Origin: Alphaproteobacteria bacterium
Lineage (GTDB): Bacteria; Pseudomonadota; Alphaproteobacteria; UBA9219; RGZA01
Reading direction: 5' to 3'
Length of the DNA: 64,000 bases
NCBI GenBank assembly: GCA_033762625.1
Contig: JANRLI010000002.1
Coordinates: 1-64,000, forward strand
The translations under genes and the position numbers were made by a program. Position 1 is the stretch's first letter. Every line of letters begins with the position of its first letter. The notes under the pieces are model-generated. The model did no database searches, was not told the DNA's origin, and saw only the letters and a program-made list of their open reading frames with translations. This document shows, in pieces, positions 17,821-27,214 of the stretch.

Positions 17821-19686
17821 ATGAAAAGCGCACTTAAATTCGATGTCGTCGTAGTGGGCGGTGGTCATGCGGGCTGTGATGCCGCGGCTGCGGCTGCGCG
17901 CGCAGGTGCTAAAACCCTGCTCGCCACCCACAAGGTCGATACCATCGGGGAGATGTCCTGCAACCCCGCCATTGGCGGTTTGGGCAAGGGTCATCTGGTT
18001 CGGGAAATTGATGCGCTGGATGGGGTGATGGGGCGCGTTGCCGATGCCGCCTCCATTCAATTCCGGTTATTGAACCGCTCCAAGGGCCCCGCCGTTAGAG
18101 GCCCACGTGCGCAAGCCGACCGCAAGCTTTACCGCCAGCATATGCAGGCCGCGCTGAATGCGCAGGAAAACCTGACCATTTTACCCTACGCAATTGAAGA
18201 TATGCTGCTGGATGATGCCGGAAATATAAGGGCAGTTGTAACAGCAGATGGCACCGAAATCGCCTGCGGCGCCGTTGTTCTAACAACGGGTACTTTCCTT
18301 CGCGGCCTCATCCATCAGGGGGAAACCAAGACCCCGGCGGGGCGGGTGGGGGAAGCGCCATCGATGGGTCTCTCCAACACCCTTGAACGCTTTGGCTTTC
18401 CCTTGGGCCGCCTTAAAACCGGAACGCCTGCACGGCTGGACAGCAAGACAATTGATTGGGCCGGTCTGGAAATGCAGCCCGCCGATGATACCCCCTATTA
18501 TTTCAGCACGCTAACCACCAAAACCGCGAACCGGCAAATCGCCTGCGGGATTACCTATACCTCTCTTGAAGCGCATAAGATTATCACCGATAACATCCAC
18601 CGTGCGCCGATGTATTCCGGCCAGATACAGGGAACCGGCCCGCGTTATTGCCCGTCGATTGAAGATAAGGTCGTGCGTTTTGCCGAAAAGGAACGCCACC
18701 AGATTTTCCTCGAGCCGGAAGGCTTGGATGACGACACCATTTACCCGAATGGTATTTCAACTTCTCTTCCTATCGATGTTCAAGATGCTTTTGTACGGGC
18801 TATTCGCGGGCTTAAACATGTGCGCTTTATCCGCTATGGCTATGCAATTGAATATGACTTTGTGGACCCGCGCGAATTGAAGCAAACCCTTGAAACAAAA
18901 CGCGTTCCAGGCCTTTTCCTCGCGGGGCAAATCAACGGCACAACCGGCTATGAAGAAGCGGCAGCGCAGGGGGTTGTGGCAGGGCTAAATGCCGCCATGA
19001 AAACCAGCGGGTCAGCCCCCGTCATTCTCGACCGCAGTCAGGCCTATATCGGGGTGATGATCGATGATCTGATTACCCGCGGGACGAATGAGCCCTACCG
19101 GATGTTCACTAGCCGCGCCGAATACCGCCTAAGCTTGCGGGCGGATAATGCCGACCAGCGCCTTACCGCTTTGGGGATGCAAATCGGCTGCATCGGGGAG
19201 GAGCGTTCCAAGGCGTTCACGCAGAAGGCTTCCCGGTTAGAAGAAGCCCGCGAGCTGGCGAAAGGCCTAACCGCCACCCCGCATGAGCTGGCGAAGATGG
19301 GGTTGAATGTGAACCAAGACGGTGTGCGCCGTAACGCCTATGACCTGTTATCCAGCGGGGTGGAATTCGCCCAGCTTTGCCAGCTATGGCCGGAATTAAA
19401 AAAGCTTTCCCCCGAAATTGCCGAGCAAGTGGAGATCGATGGCAAATACGCCGGATATATGGAACGCCAAGAAGCCGACATCAAAGCCTTCCTTCGTGAC
19501 GAAGCGCTGGCGCTGCCAGCGGATCTGAACATTGACGAAGTGGGCAGCCTGTCGGCCGAAATCCGCCAGAAACTCAAGACCGTAAAACCCGCCACCCTTG
19601 GCGCAGCAGCACGCATTCCGGGGATTACGCCTGCTGCAATTATCTCCCTTTTGCGCTATGTAAAGCGTACCAAAAAGGCAGCCTAA
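17821..19686 (+). CDS. mnmG: tRNA uridine-5-carboxymethylaminomethyl modification enzyme, FAD subunit
   Basis: 621 residues, full length. Dinucleotide-binding motif [17 protein letters not shown] near residue 10, the family block [32 protein letters not shown], and the second GidA block [16 protein letters not shown]. The C-terminal helical domain contacts MnmE and tRNA. Flanked on both sides by a parS-bearing direct repeat and followed by a hairpin terminator. Confidence 0.97.
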   Translation: MKSALKFDVVVVGGGHAGCDAAAAAARAGAKTLLATHKVDTIGEMSCNPAIGGLGKGHLVREIDALDGVMGRVADAASIQFRLLNRSKGPAVRGPRAQADRKLYRQHMQAALNAQENLTILPYAIEDMLLDDAGNIRAVVTADGTEIACGAVVLTTGTFLRGLIHQGETKTPAGRVGEAPSMGLSNTLERFGFPLGRLKTGTPARLDSKTIDWAGLEMQPADDTPYYFSTLTTKTANRQIACGITYTSLEAHKIITDNIHRAPMYSGQIQGTGPRYCPSIEDKVVRFAEKERHQIFLEPEGLDDDTIYPNGISTSLPIDVQDAFVRAIRGLKHVRFIRYGYAIEYDFVDPRELKQTLETKRVPGLFLAGQINGTTGYEEAAAQGVVAGLNAAMKTSGSAPVILDRSQAYIGVMIDDLITRGTNEPYRMFTSRAEYRLSLRADNADQRLTALGMQIGCIGEERSKAFTQKASRLEEARELAKGLTATPHELAKMGLNVNQDGVRRNAYDLLSSGVEFAQLCQLWPELKKLSPEIAEQVEIDGKYAGYMERQEADIKAFLRDEALALPADLNIDEVGSLSAEIRQKLKTVKPATLGAAARIPGITPAAIISLLRYVKRTKKAA

Positions 19687-19690
19687 AAAA

Positions 19691-19709
19691 AACAACCCTT
19701 GGTTGTTTT
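19691..19709 (+). terminator. Rho-independent terminator of mnmG
   Basis: AACAACC-CTT-GGTTGTT hairpin 4 bp after the mnmG stop, followed by a short T tract. Its right arm is also the first part of the parS-bearing direct repeat. Confidence 0.6.
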
Positions 19710-19772
19710 GAAACAGGTCAATACATACTATTGTATGTGTTTCACGTGAAACATTTTTGATAAGTCATTGTT
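19699..19772. repeat. Direct repeat flanking mnmG, right copy
   Basis: Counterpart of 17581-17653, nearly identical from CAATACATACTAT through the parS to GATAAGTCATTGTT. Confidence 0.88.
19738..19753. promoter_or_regulatory. parS: parS centromere site 2
   Basis: Second perfect TGTTTCACGTGAAACA, 2.1 kb from the first and in the same direct repeat context. Confidence 0.95.
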
Positions 19773-19871
19773 TTACATAATAATTTTCAAAATGGCCTTA
19801 AAATATTCGTGCTTTCTGCAAATATTAAAGCGCCGCTTGTATATTGAGGATTATCAACAATGAGATAGGCT

Positions 19872-20801
19872 TTGCAAAACCTTCAAAGTTTCATACGAGG
19901 CGGGCCGCAATTCATCCTGCTTGGCGATACCCACCACTCCAGTGAGCGGATCAGTGGGTTCTTTCACTCGCCCCAATTTATAGAAACACTCAAACAGGCC
20001 GGGGTCAAACATCTCTTTCTGGAAACGCCCAGAAATTATCAGGAAATGCTGGAGATGGATAAGCGTTTATTCGAAGGCATGACTACCCCCGCGCAGGTTG
20101 AACAAAAAGTAAATGAAGAAATCGCAAGAATGCGTCAATCAACAGGTGTACAAGGCCCTGAAACACCCACTGAAAAAGGCTACCGGGATATGCTTCGCCT
20201 GACCGGTCATGCCCATATCAACGGCATACAATTGCATTACTATGACCATGACAGCGATAAGGACCCGACGAAAACAGGAAGCGCCGCAGGCGGGGTACGT
20301 GATGATGCATACCGATGCTATACCGACCAATTTAAAGACAAAGATCTTCGCCCCCCTGATAATAGAACCATGACGGCTGAGGATTACCGCGACAGATTCA
20401 AAGAAACTGCGCGGCTGCGTGAGCGGGGTATGCATGATGACCAGCTGGCGGCACATATCACCGCCACCGCAGGTAATGATAAAAGCGTTGTTATTATCGG
20501 CGCGGCGCATCTCTCGCATCCAAATGGACTTGCAACGATCCTTGCAGCGCGCGCGGCAAGCCTGAACATTCATTCCAACCAGCAAACCCAGCAAGCCTAT
20601 TTCGCCAACAAAGCCAACCCTGCATACCGGAATTTTATAGGCCAAGATCATACGCGGATTGCGACTATCCCTACGTATCAGATTGACGCGGACAGAATTG
20701 CAAAACCCGAAGGGCAAGATGCGGCCAATGCCTTGCAAGCCAAAGGCCAATGGCAAGGCCCCGTCTGTCCGCCAAAGGCTTCGCCAGCGGCTGCGCAATA
20801 G
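19872..20801 (+). CDS. Hypothetical protein, possible TIKI/ChaN/EreA-like fold
   Basis: 309 residues. FILLGDTHHSSERI near residue 14 and VVIIGAAHLSHPNG near residue 205 resemble the paired metal or active-site motifs (GDxHH... and IGAxH) of the ChaN, TraB/TIKI and erythromycin-esterase-like group. Overall similarity is too weak for a function. No ATG fits; the TTG at 19872 is the best available start, since an in-frame ATG at 19860 runs into a stop. Proline- and alanine-rich C-terminus. First gene of the block that separates mnmG from rsmG. Confidence 0.65.
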   Translation: MQNLQSFIRGGPQFILLGDTHHSSERISGFFHSPQFIETLKQAGVKHLFLETPRNYQEMLEMDKRLFEGMTTPAQVEQKVNEEIARMRQSTGVQGPETPTEKGYRDMLRLTGHAHINGIQLHYYDHDSDKDPTKTGSAAGGVRDDAYRCYTDQFKDKDLRPPDNRTMTAEDYRDRFKETARLRERGMHDDQLAAHITATAGNDKSVVIIGAAHLSHPNGLATILAARAASLNIHSNQQTQQAYFANKANPAYRNFIGQDHTRIATIPTYQIDADRIAKPEGQDAANALQAKGQWQGPVCPPKASPAAAQ

Positions 20802-20888
20802 ATTGTCAAATTGTCAAACGATGCCGGCTTGAAAAGCTTTCACCTCAGCACTACATAGCCAAGATCGGGCACGGTTTTTCGGTGCAGA

Positions 20889-21653
20889 TTAGCCAAGCGC
20901 CGCACCGGAAGCCTGTGCCCCAGTTTTTTTCGATGCAGCGATAATAGCTGGATCCATTTTTGCTGCGAGCGGATCAGGACGTGTTGGAACACGACCCGCA
21001 TAAATATCATCAAGAATTTGGTGCATCTGCGCCTTTAGTGCTTCAGCTTCCATGCGGCGGGAGGGTGGAATATGGCAATTCAAAACCTTGCCGCCGAGAA
21101 TTTCGGTGGCAACAGCTTCCTCGAATTTAGCCTGCGCATTATTCGGACTGGAACTAAGGAAATAATATGGATTGCCTTCCCAGTGAAGCTGTATGTGCCT
21201 CGTGGCCAAAAGCTTTACGGTCAGATCTTTTATTAATTGGCCTTTGACAAATATATTGGTCTGCGTGATCAGAACTTTGCCGCGCTGTCCGCAATCAAAA
21301 ACCATCGCGTTGTCTGTGCTGAATATCCGTTCAGCACCCAGAGCCGCCCATTCTTTTTCTATTCGCTTGGTGTCGAGTGGCGCAAGCACTCTATTGGACA
21401 ACGTGCCGTGAATGACTTGCCCATCCAAGCCGCGCTGGGGTCGTATTCCATTGCCAGCATCATCTTTGGTGTTGAGGTATTGTTGCCGTAACTCCTCTGC
21501 TTCAGCTTGCATACGCTGATGAGTCTCACGATCATTTTTGGTAAGCGCTTCCTTTGCTGCAGCTTCCAGCTTTTCAATCATGCCGATGGTGGCCGCGCGC
21601 CATAGACGCTTTTCAAAATCCTCGGTCGTATCAACAATAAGCGGGATCGTCAT
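20889..21653 (-). CDS. Hypothetical protein
   Basis: 254 residues. N-terminal helices look coiled-coil-like (IEKLEAAAKEALTKNDRETH, RMQAEAEELRQQYL). The middle section about residues 110-205 appears alpha/beta (KVLITQTNIFVKGQLI, YYFLSSSPNN, ILGGKVLNCHIPPS). There is a faint resemblance to LPD7-type domains of mobile-element proteins, not strong enough to name. May be the last gene of the adjacent nucleotide-enzyme operon (112 bp gap, same strand). Confidence 0.6.
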   Translation of the reverse strand: MTIPLIVDTTEDFEKRLWRAATIGMIEKLEAAAKEALTKNDRETHQRMQAEAEELRQQYLNTKDDAGNGIRPQRGLDGQVIHGTLSNRVLAPLDTKRIEKEWAALGAERIFSTDNAMVFDCGQRGKVLITQTNIFVKGQLIKDLTVKLLATRHIQLHWEGNPYYFLSSSPNNAQAKFEEAVATEILGGKVLNCHIPPSRRMEAEALKAQMHQILDDIYAGRVPTRPDPLAAKMDPAIIAASKKTGAQASGAALG

Positions 21654-21765
21654 GCGCTTCCTCCCAACTGAATTATTCTATTTAAAATATACACAAAACC
21701 GTACAGGGCTAAGTGCTAAAATTTGGTTAAGTATTAGTTAAGATACTTAGAAAACAGGGGATGCC

Positions 21766-22680
21766 CTAAATATTGTGGCGATAAACGATATGACGATGCT
21801 TGACGCCATGCGCATGGAGCGTGCGATGCGCCTGCTCCATTTCCGTCAAGCGCTTCGGCTTCATTTCATGGCGGTGCAATTTATCGCTAATCACCACCGC
21901 AACGCCCACATCAATCACCGCCTGCGTGCAGGAATAGCACGGGTCAGCGGTGGTGATGAGGATGCTTTCATGGAATAATTTGCTGTTGGCCGCTTTGCGT
22001 GAAACGCGGTCAAGGAATCTGATGCGGCGCTGCGCCATCTTATGCGGCGAAATAAAATCCTTATTGCGCAATTCATCGCGGCCCGCATGCGCGCGTTTCT
22101 TGATGCTGGCTTTGCTGCGCAGAGTAAAATGTGTTGCCAGCTCAGCGTGGCCAACGGCTTTGGCGATTGCTGCGGGCTCGGCGCATATGTTGAATGCCGC
22201 GCGGCCTTTCGTGTAGGTCAAATGCTTGCGCTGCAATTTTTCCGAGGGCTGCATTTCCTTTAACCAGAAATTCGCCGCCGCATAGCTAATCATCTGATTA
22301 TCCGGATTGACATAAAGCGCGCCCGGGCCTTTGGCCGGATTATGCCGCAGGGTTTGCACCACATGCGCCAGCGCCATCCATGCCTGCACGATATCGTCAT
22401 CCTTGTCCCAGCCCTTACCGCCCAGTGCAGAAATTTTTCCAGCGATTGCGGTGAGCGTTGGATCCATCGCTTCGCGCACAACTTCCACTTCACCGATATA
22501 GGCCATCATGGTTGTGCCATACAGTGTTAGCGTTGCTTCATCGGGCTGCGGGTCTTCGGCCTTATCCGGCATTTTGATGTTTGGCACGGCCTCCGCATGC
22601 GGCGCCAGGCGGCGCGTGATCTCTTCCTTGGCATCGGCAAGCAGCGTTAGAATTTCATTGATTTGTTCTGTGCGGGTCAT
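21766..22680 (-). CDS. CDA-fold zinc deaminase-like protein
   Basis: 304 residues. C166-A167-E168 in ICAEPAAIAKAVGH and P247-C248...C251 in TTADPCYSCTQAVIDVG give the zinc-binding and catalytic pattern C-A-E plus PCxxC of cytidine-deaminase-like enzymes. The first motif resembles free-nucleoside cytidine deaminases. About 160 N-terminal residues are unlike the small deaminases and unrecognised; basic C-terminus. The substrate could be a nucleoside, nucleotide or the product of its neighbours. Its ATG overlaps the upstream gene's TGA (ATGA), so it is translationally coupled to the LOG-domain gene. Confidence 0.8.
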   Translation of the reverse strand: MTRTEQINEILTLLADAKEEITRRLAPHAEAVPNIKMPDKAEDPQPDEATLTLYGTTMMAYIGEVEVVREAMDPTLTAIAGKISALGGKGWDKDDDIVQAWMALAHVVQTLRHNPAKGPGALYVNPDNQMISYAAANFWLKEMQPSEKLQRKHLTYTKGRAAFNICAEPAAIAKAVGHAELATHFTLRSKASIKKRAHAGRDELRNKDFISPHKMAQRRIRFLDRVSRKAANSKLFHESILITTADPCYSCTQAVIDVGVAVVISDKLHRHEMKPKRLTEMEQAHRTLHAHGVKHRHIVYRHNI

Positions 22681-24860
22681 GTAGGCGCCCTCCCGCGTTT
22701 GGCAATGCGCCGCGCATCGGCCGGTGGCCGGACACCATGCGCTGCGCGATAATCAAGCACGCGGTCTTTCAATTCTAGGGTAAGCGCTTTAAGTTCATCA
22801 AGGGTGGTTGCCAGCACAACCCCTTTATCGATATGCGCTTTATGATCGTCCAGCATGGCATCCACAAAGGCGCTGCCATACACTTCGCGCATCAAATCCA
22901 TGTTGATGTTATCGCTGTAATCATCGCGGTGAATGCCGGGCGCATAAAAAATTTTGTATTTATTGATTGCGGTTTCGGGTTTGATGGCGCGCCATGCCGC
23001 GCCATTCAATTCTTCTTCAATCGTGCCATACCCGCCCCACGCTACAACTTCGATATCCGCCAAATGATAAAGTGAATTCCGGCGCTGCGTGATATCGGGG
23101 TACACTTCCCAGCGATGCATGCCCACGGGCACGCGGCCCTTGGATGTTTCATTGCGTAGCAAATCAAAAGTTGAAACGCAGGTAATGTGGTGGCCTTTTT
23201 TATCGCGGTAGCCTTTGGCGAATGCGCCCATGGCGTGCAAATCGCCGCCGCCATAGGCCGCTGCAAACTGGTTCTCCGCCAGAAATGCGCCATAGGCCTG
23301 ATTGGCATCCATGATGTATTTATTGTCGTTGCTGGCGGAGGTGTAAAAGCTGACCGTCACATCATCGGGATTAATCTCGGCGCCGCCAATGCGCGCTTGG
23401 GTGGGCTGAATTTCAGCCGACACAAAGGGTTCGTAATACGAAAAACGGAATTCAAGAATTTGATTGATGGCGGTGCGGATTTGCTGGGTGCTGAGCTGCT
23501 TGCCTGTATTCGATTTAATGACATCGACATAGCTGTCGGAAAAATGTGCGACATCCTTATCGGAAATCACCGTATCGATGCCGCGGAAGAGGGGACGATT
23601 GAGAAAGTTTTTGACAAAGCCGCTGCGGTACAACTTCGCGCAGAACGCAATCACATTCGTCATCGTGCCATCATCAACCACAATAATCGGGCAATGCCGC
23701 GAACGTGAACGCGTTTGCCTGTCCACCAGGGCTGCGAAGAAATGCAGCAGGCGCATGGTTTTTTGCTTCACCGACAGGCCTTTTAGCCCTTGGAAAATCA
23801 ACGCATCGGCGTTTTCGAGCAACGGCTCGATGGTCAGGGATGTATCATCGGTTTTATTGACACCGCTTGATAAAATCTTGAAGCGGCCAATACGTTCATC
23901 GGTTTTACCAAATGAATAAATCACCGGATCCTGCAAGGGTTCGATGCGGCGGATAAAGGTGTTTTGCGCCGAAGCCGTCCACACGATTCGCACATCGGCT
24001 TCGGGCGCTGCCGCGCCCAGAAATGCCGCGAGTTCGCGCACGATTTTGCTGCGCGGGCTGACATTTAACATCCAGTTCAGGTAATTCGCGCTTTGCGGCT
24101 GGTCGGGGCGCTCCACATCCGCAAGGTAATCTTCCACTTCATCCATCAGGATATCAGGGCGCTTGATTGCAACATCAAGACCCAGCGGCATATGCGCGCG
24201 GTAGGATGACTGACCTTCAAAGACGCGGCGCGGTTCCAAGGGGTCATCCTTCGCGCTATTCAAAATGAAGGTGATGATCGAAGTTATCTTGGGCGGAATT
24301 TTTTTGCCAAGCTGCTGGGCGGCGATGCGTAATTCATCCATCAAGGTTTCAAGCGTCACATTCGCAAGTACCGCAGCGGTTTCTGCTGCTGGCCCTGCCT
24401 GCGTGCCGTTATTGGCGATGCCATGCAACAACGCTTCCGGCACGAATGGCGCAAGGCTGTCATGCAAAATTTGCCATTCGGCAAGCTCGGCGGTGATGGT
24501 CGCATCCTCCACCGCCATGTGGTAAGTCACGTTCTTATCCTTGATGCCAAAGGCGGCGAGACGTTGACGCAGCACTTTGCGCAGCGCGGATTTTGGATCG
24601 TTTAGCGCAGCGACGACCTTTTCATGATCGACCATTTTCTGTTCGGCGTTTTCAACCCTATCGCCGGTATCTTCATCGGCGACCACAAACCCATCCATCA
24701 CATCAGTAAGGGCGATGAAATGCAGCGGTACATTCCAATAACGCGCAATCGCTTCATAGGTGACGGGTTTGAATGGCGTGGTGGTTTTGACAATGATGAC
24801 GTGTTTGATAGGCACGGGTTCGTGCGCACGCTCAGCCAAGGCAGCGTTGGAGCTTTTCAT
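22677..24860 (-). CDS. LOG-family phosphoribohydrolase-like protein with large N-terminal extension
   Basis: About 727 residues, roughly four times a normal LOG protein. The C-terminal region from about residue 505 is a LOG/TIGR00730 Rossmann domain: AAAYGGGDLHAMGAFAKGY, DITQRRNSLYHLADIEVV and WGGYGTIEEEL, matching the family's RKxxM and PGGxGTxxE motifs with Pro replaced by Trp. LOG enzymes cleave nucleoside monophosphates to base and ribose 5-phosphate. The first 150 residues (IVKTTTPFKPVTYEAIA, DTGDRVENAEQKM) resemble HAM1/RdgB-type NTP pyrophosphatases, but weakly. The middle is unrecognised. ATG at 24860 chosen; TTG at 24875 possible. Confidence 0.78.
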   Translation of the reverse strand: MKSSNAALAERAHEPVPIKHVIIVKTTTPFKPVTYEAIARYWNVPLHFIALTDVMDGFVVADEDTGDRVENAEQKMVDHEKVVAALNDPKSALRKVLRQRLAAFGIKDKNVTYHMAVEDATITAELAEWQILHDSLAPFVPEALLHGIANNGTQAGPAAETAAVLANVTLETLMDELRIAAQQLGKKIPPKITSIITFILNSAKDDPLEPRRVFEGQSSYRAHMPLGLDVAIKRPDILMDEVEDYLADVERPDQPQSANYLNWMLNVSPRSKIVRELAAFLGAAAPEADVRIVWTASAQNTFIRRIEPLQDPVIYSFGKTDERIGRFKILSSGVNKTDDTSLTIEPLLENADALIFQGLKGLSVKQKTMRLLHFFAALVDRQTRSRSRHCPIIVVDDGTMTNVIAFCAKLYRSGFVKNFLNRPLFRGIDTVISDKDVAHFSDSYVDVIKSNTGKQLSTQQIRTAINQILEFRFSYYEPFVSAEIQPTQARIGGAEINPDDVTVSFYTSASNDNKYIMDANQAYGAFLAENQFAAAYGGGDLHAMGAFAKGYRDKKGHHITCVSTFDLLRNETSKGRVPVGMHRWEVYPDITQRRNSLYHLADIEVVAWGGYGTIEEELNGAAWRAIKPETAINKYKIFYAPGIHRDDYSDNINMDLMREVYGSAFVDAMLDDHKAHIDKGVVLATTLDELKALTLELKDRVLDYRAAHGVRPPADARRIAKRGRAPT

Positions 24861-24976
24861 AATACGTTCAGGCAATTAGTTAGTGTTAGCAAGCACATAT
24901 CTATCATTCCAATATGGGAACGAAAAGCAAAAAATCTCCGCGTCGCGCATCTTTTCCATAGGGGTTTTATTAACCT

Positions 24977-27034
24977 CTACGGATTTCGTGTAACCCTTGG
25001 CTGCGCTGCGCGGTGTTCCGGCGATATCCGGTTTTCAATCGCTACAAAGGTTTCGGCAACCGCCAAAAACTGCGATGCTTTTGAAATATCAAACACGTCG
25101 TTTTCGCTGCGCAAATTGGTTTCCGCATCAACCCATGTGGTGTGGCCGGGCGCAATTTTTTGAATACGTTTTATTTCTTCGGCTAAATTATGCGGACCCA
25201 AGCCACCGGCATACCCCGTAAAGCGTCCTTCCACCGGCGGAAGATATTCACGCGCAACCTTGCCAGCACCAGCCGAGACATCGTGGAATACCGATACATT
25301 TTCAACATCCGTGAACAAGGCCAGTAATGCCTTCTGGTCTTGCCCGTACTGAATAACAAATTCGGTGTTGGGATATTTTTTTATCTGTTCAACCAAATCG
25401 CTTGGGTTGATGTGATCACCCGCATGTTCAAAGCGCAGATTAAGTTGCACACGCTTGAATTGGGTTGCCAGTTTGACGGTATCGGCATCGCCCGCTGCAA
25501 AATCAGCCAGCGCCGAACCACATAAATGAATGGCCGCATGCTGGCCCTTATAATCTTTGACAAAGCGGTTGATCCATTCGCGCGTTGGATAGCGGGATTC
25601 CCCTGCATGTTCGGGATACCATAAAATGCCCACTTCCATGAACGGGAAACGCTTGGCAAGTTTGCTGAGATCGCGGATGCGCACAGCATCATCGACGCCC
25701 GATATCGCGCAATATTTGAGCTTGATGTCATCATCATTGGGTTTCAATGTCGGCACACCGGCGTATAAATCGCTTAAGGTCACACCGGGCACAAAACCTG
25801 CTTCCTTGGCGGCCTGAACGTAGTTATAAGCGCCGGCATAGTAATTATCATCGGTGACTTTGCCGACCATTTCCTGCCAGGCTCTGGGCGGCACGCGGTC
25901 AGGCGGCAAGGATACGCGCACGCCAACGGTGGTGTCTTTGCCAGCGATATTGGCAAACTTCGCGCCGTTCATGGAATAGAGGAAATGGATGTGCTTCAAA
26001 CCAAAAAGCTGCGCGGTTTCGCCCAGAATTTTATGCAAGCGCACATCTTCGCCGCCCACATAATCATGCGTGTGCTGGAAATAAAATTCGGCCGTGTCCG
26101 GCAATTGCTGGGACTCACGCGACGCATAAACGCCTTTTTTAACAACGGCGCCAAGCGCGCGGCCTTCAAAGCGGCGCTGCGCCAAAATGAACACGCCGCC
26201 CGCACGCGCCAAACGCACGCCTTCTTCTTTTGCAAAATCCATATAGGCCTTGCAGGTGCAGCGTGACGAGTCATGGATATCGGAATTGTCGCATGCATCA
26301 TGGATGCGCAGACCAATCACGGTTTCCGGATTGGACAAGCGGCGGATATCACCGATCACCTGAAAATTGATGCCTTCATAGGTTGGCAAATAAACTTCCA
26401 AATCCCGGCGGTTGATGAAATCAGGATTATTGGTGCCTTTGAATAATGCTTCGCGCAGCGTGTCTTCGCTCATCTCGAACAACTTGGCAACGCTGGGCAA
26501 ATGCCATACGGCATTCGTTGAAACCTGCGTGGTTTGCACATAGACATCGCCGTTCTGGTCTTGGCGCACGACAACACCGTCGGGCTGCATGGTTCCGGCT
26601 TTTACTTCGCGTTCGATGCCTTCAATATGGGCTTCATCCGGCGTTGCGGAAATCATTGGTTTGATTTGCGCGCCGTCATTCATCAGATCGCCAAAGTATT
26701 CATGCGGGCGGAAACCGAATGGATCAAGCGTCGCAAGCTTGGTTGGATCAAAGGTGCCAGCGCCTTCCTTGGCGGCCTGCGCAGCTTCACTTAACGGGCG
26801 CGGTAATGGCACAAAGGTGGAGCGCAATAGGGCAGGCGTTGGATCATGCAAATCGGTAATCTCGCCTTTGGCGCGCGCAATCTCGTAAAAAATACCGTAA
26901 GGGCCCGGGAAATTTCCAATCACATTGCGCGCATAGCCATTGCCATCGCGGATAATCAGCGGGCCGCGTTCCTGCGCGGTTGATGCACCCCAATGAATTG
27001 GAACATGCTTGAGCTCGGTTGCTGGGGTCGTCAT
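24977..27034 (-). CDS. URC1-type GTP cyclohydrolase II fused to PRAI-like barrel
   Basis: 685 residues in two parts. Residues 1-430 match the URC1-type GTP-cyclohydrolase-II branch: an N-terminal domain, then zinc ligands C248 (HDACDNSDIHD), C259 and C261 (SRCTCKAY), and the FEGRALGAVVK loop equivalent to QEGRGIGL of RibA. Residues about 438-665 resemble phosphoribosylanthranilate isomerase: LKYCAISGVDDAV, ESRYPTREWINRFV, FTGYAGGLGPHNLAEEI and TWVDAETNLRS. URC1 is implicated in opening the ring of a uracil nucleotide; PRAI catalyses an Amadori rearrangement. First gene of a three-gene operon with the LOG and deaminase genes. Exact reaction unknown. Confidence 0.82.
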   Translation of the reverse strand: MTTPATELKHVPIHWGASTAQERGPLIIRDGNGYARNVIGNFPGPYGIFYEIARAKGEITDLHDPTPALLRSTFVPLPRPLSEAAQAAKEGAGTFDPTKLATLDPFGFRPHEYFGDLMNDGAQIKPMISATPDEAHIEGIEREVKAGTMQPDGVVVRQDQNGDVYVQTTQVSTNAVWHLPSVAKLFEMSEDTLREALFKGTNNPDFINRRDLEVYLPTYEGINFQVIGDIRRLSNPETVIGLRIHDACDNSDIHDSSRCTCKAYMDFAKEEGVRLARAGGVFILAQRRFEGRALGAVVKKGVYASRESQQLPDTAEFYFQHTHDYVGGEDVRLHKILGETAQLFGLKHIHFLYSMNGAKFANIAGKDTTVGVRVSLPPDRVPPRAWQEMVGKVTDDNYYAGAYNYVQAAKEAGFVPGVTLSDLYAGVPTLKPNDDDIKLKYCAISGVDDAVRIRDLSKLAKRFPFMEVGILWYPEHAGESRYPTREWINRFVKDYKGQHAAIHLCGSALADFAAGDADTVKLATQFKRVQLNLRFEHAGDHINPSDLVEQIKKYPNTEFVIQYGQDQKALLALFTDVENVSVFHDVSAGAGKVAREYLPPVEGRFTGYAGGLGPHNLAEEIKRIQKIAPGHTTWVDAETNLRSENDVFDISKASQFLAVAETFVAIENRISPEHRAAQPRVTRNP

Positions 27035-27214
27035 AAAGAAGGCCTCGCGCTGGAAAATAAATAAAAAATCTGCCCCCTCTTAGCATTCCGGCGAAGAAAC
27101 AAAAAGAAAAAATCTCGTTGATTTTCTTAATTTTTTAGCGCCCAGTTACTTCATTGGTAACGCTTAACCAATTCCCCTAAATCGGTTTTAACAGTTTTAA
27201 ATTAACGTCACGAA

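Noticed and set aside
17581-19772. Direct repeats around mnmG as attachment sites of a mobile element
   Set aside because: No integrase or transposase is present and the repeats contain parS, which explains them better.
20889-21653. LPD7-type mobile-element domain in the hypothetical protein
   Set aside because: The resemblance is limited to general strand-helix pattern; no diagnostic residues were found.
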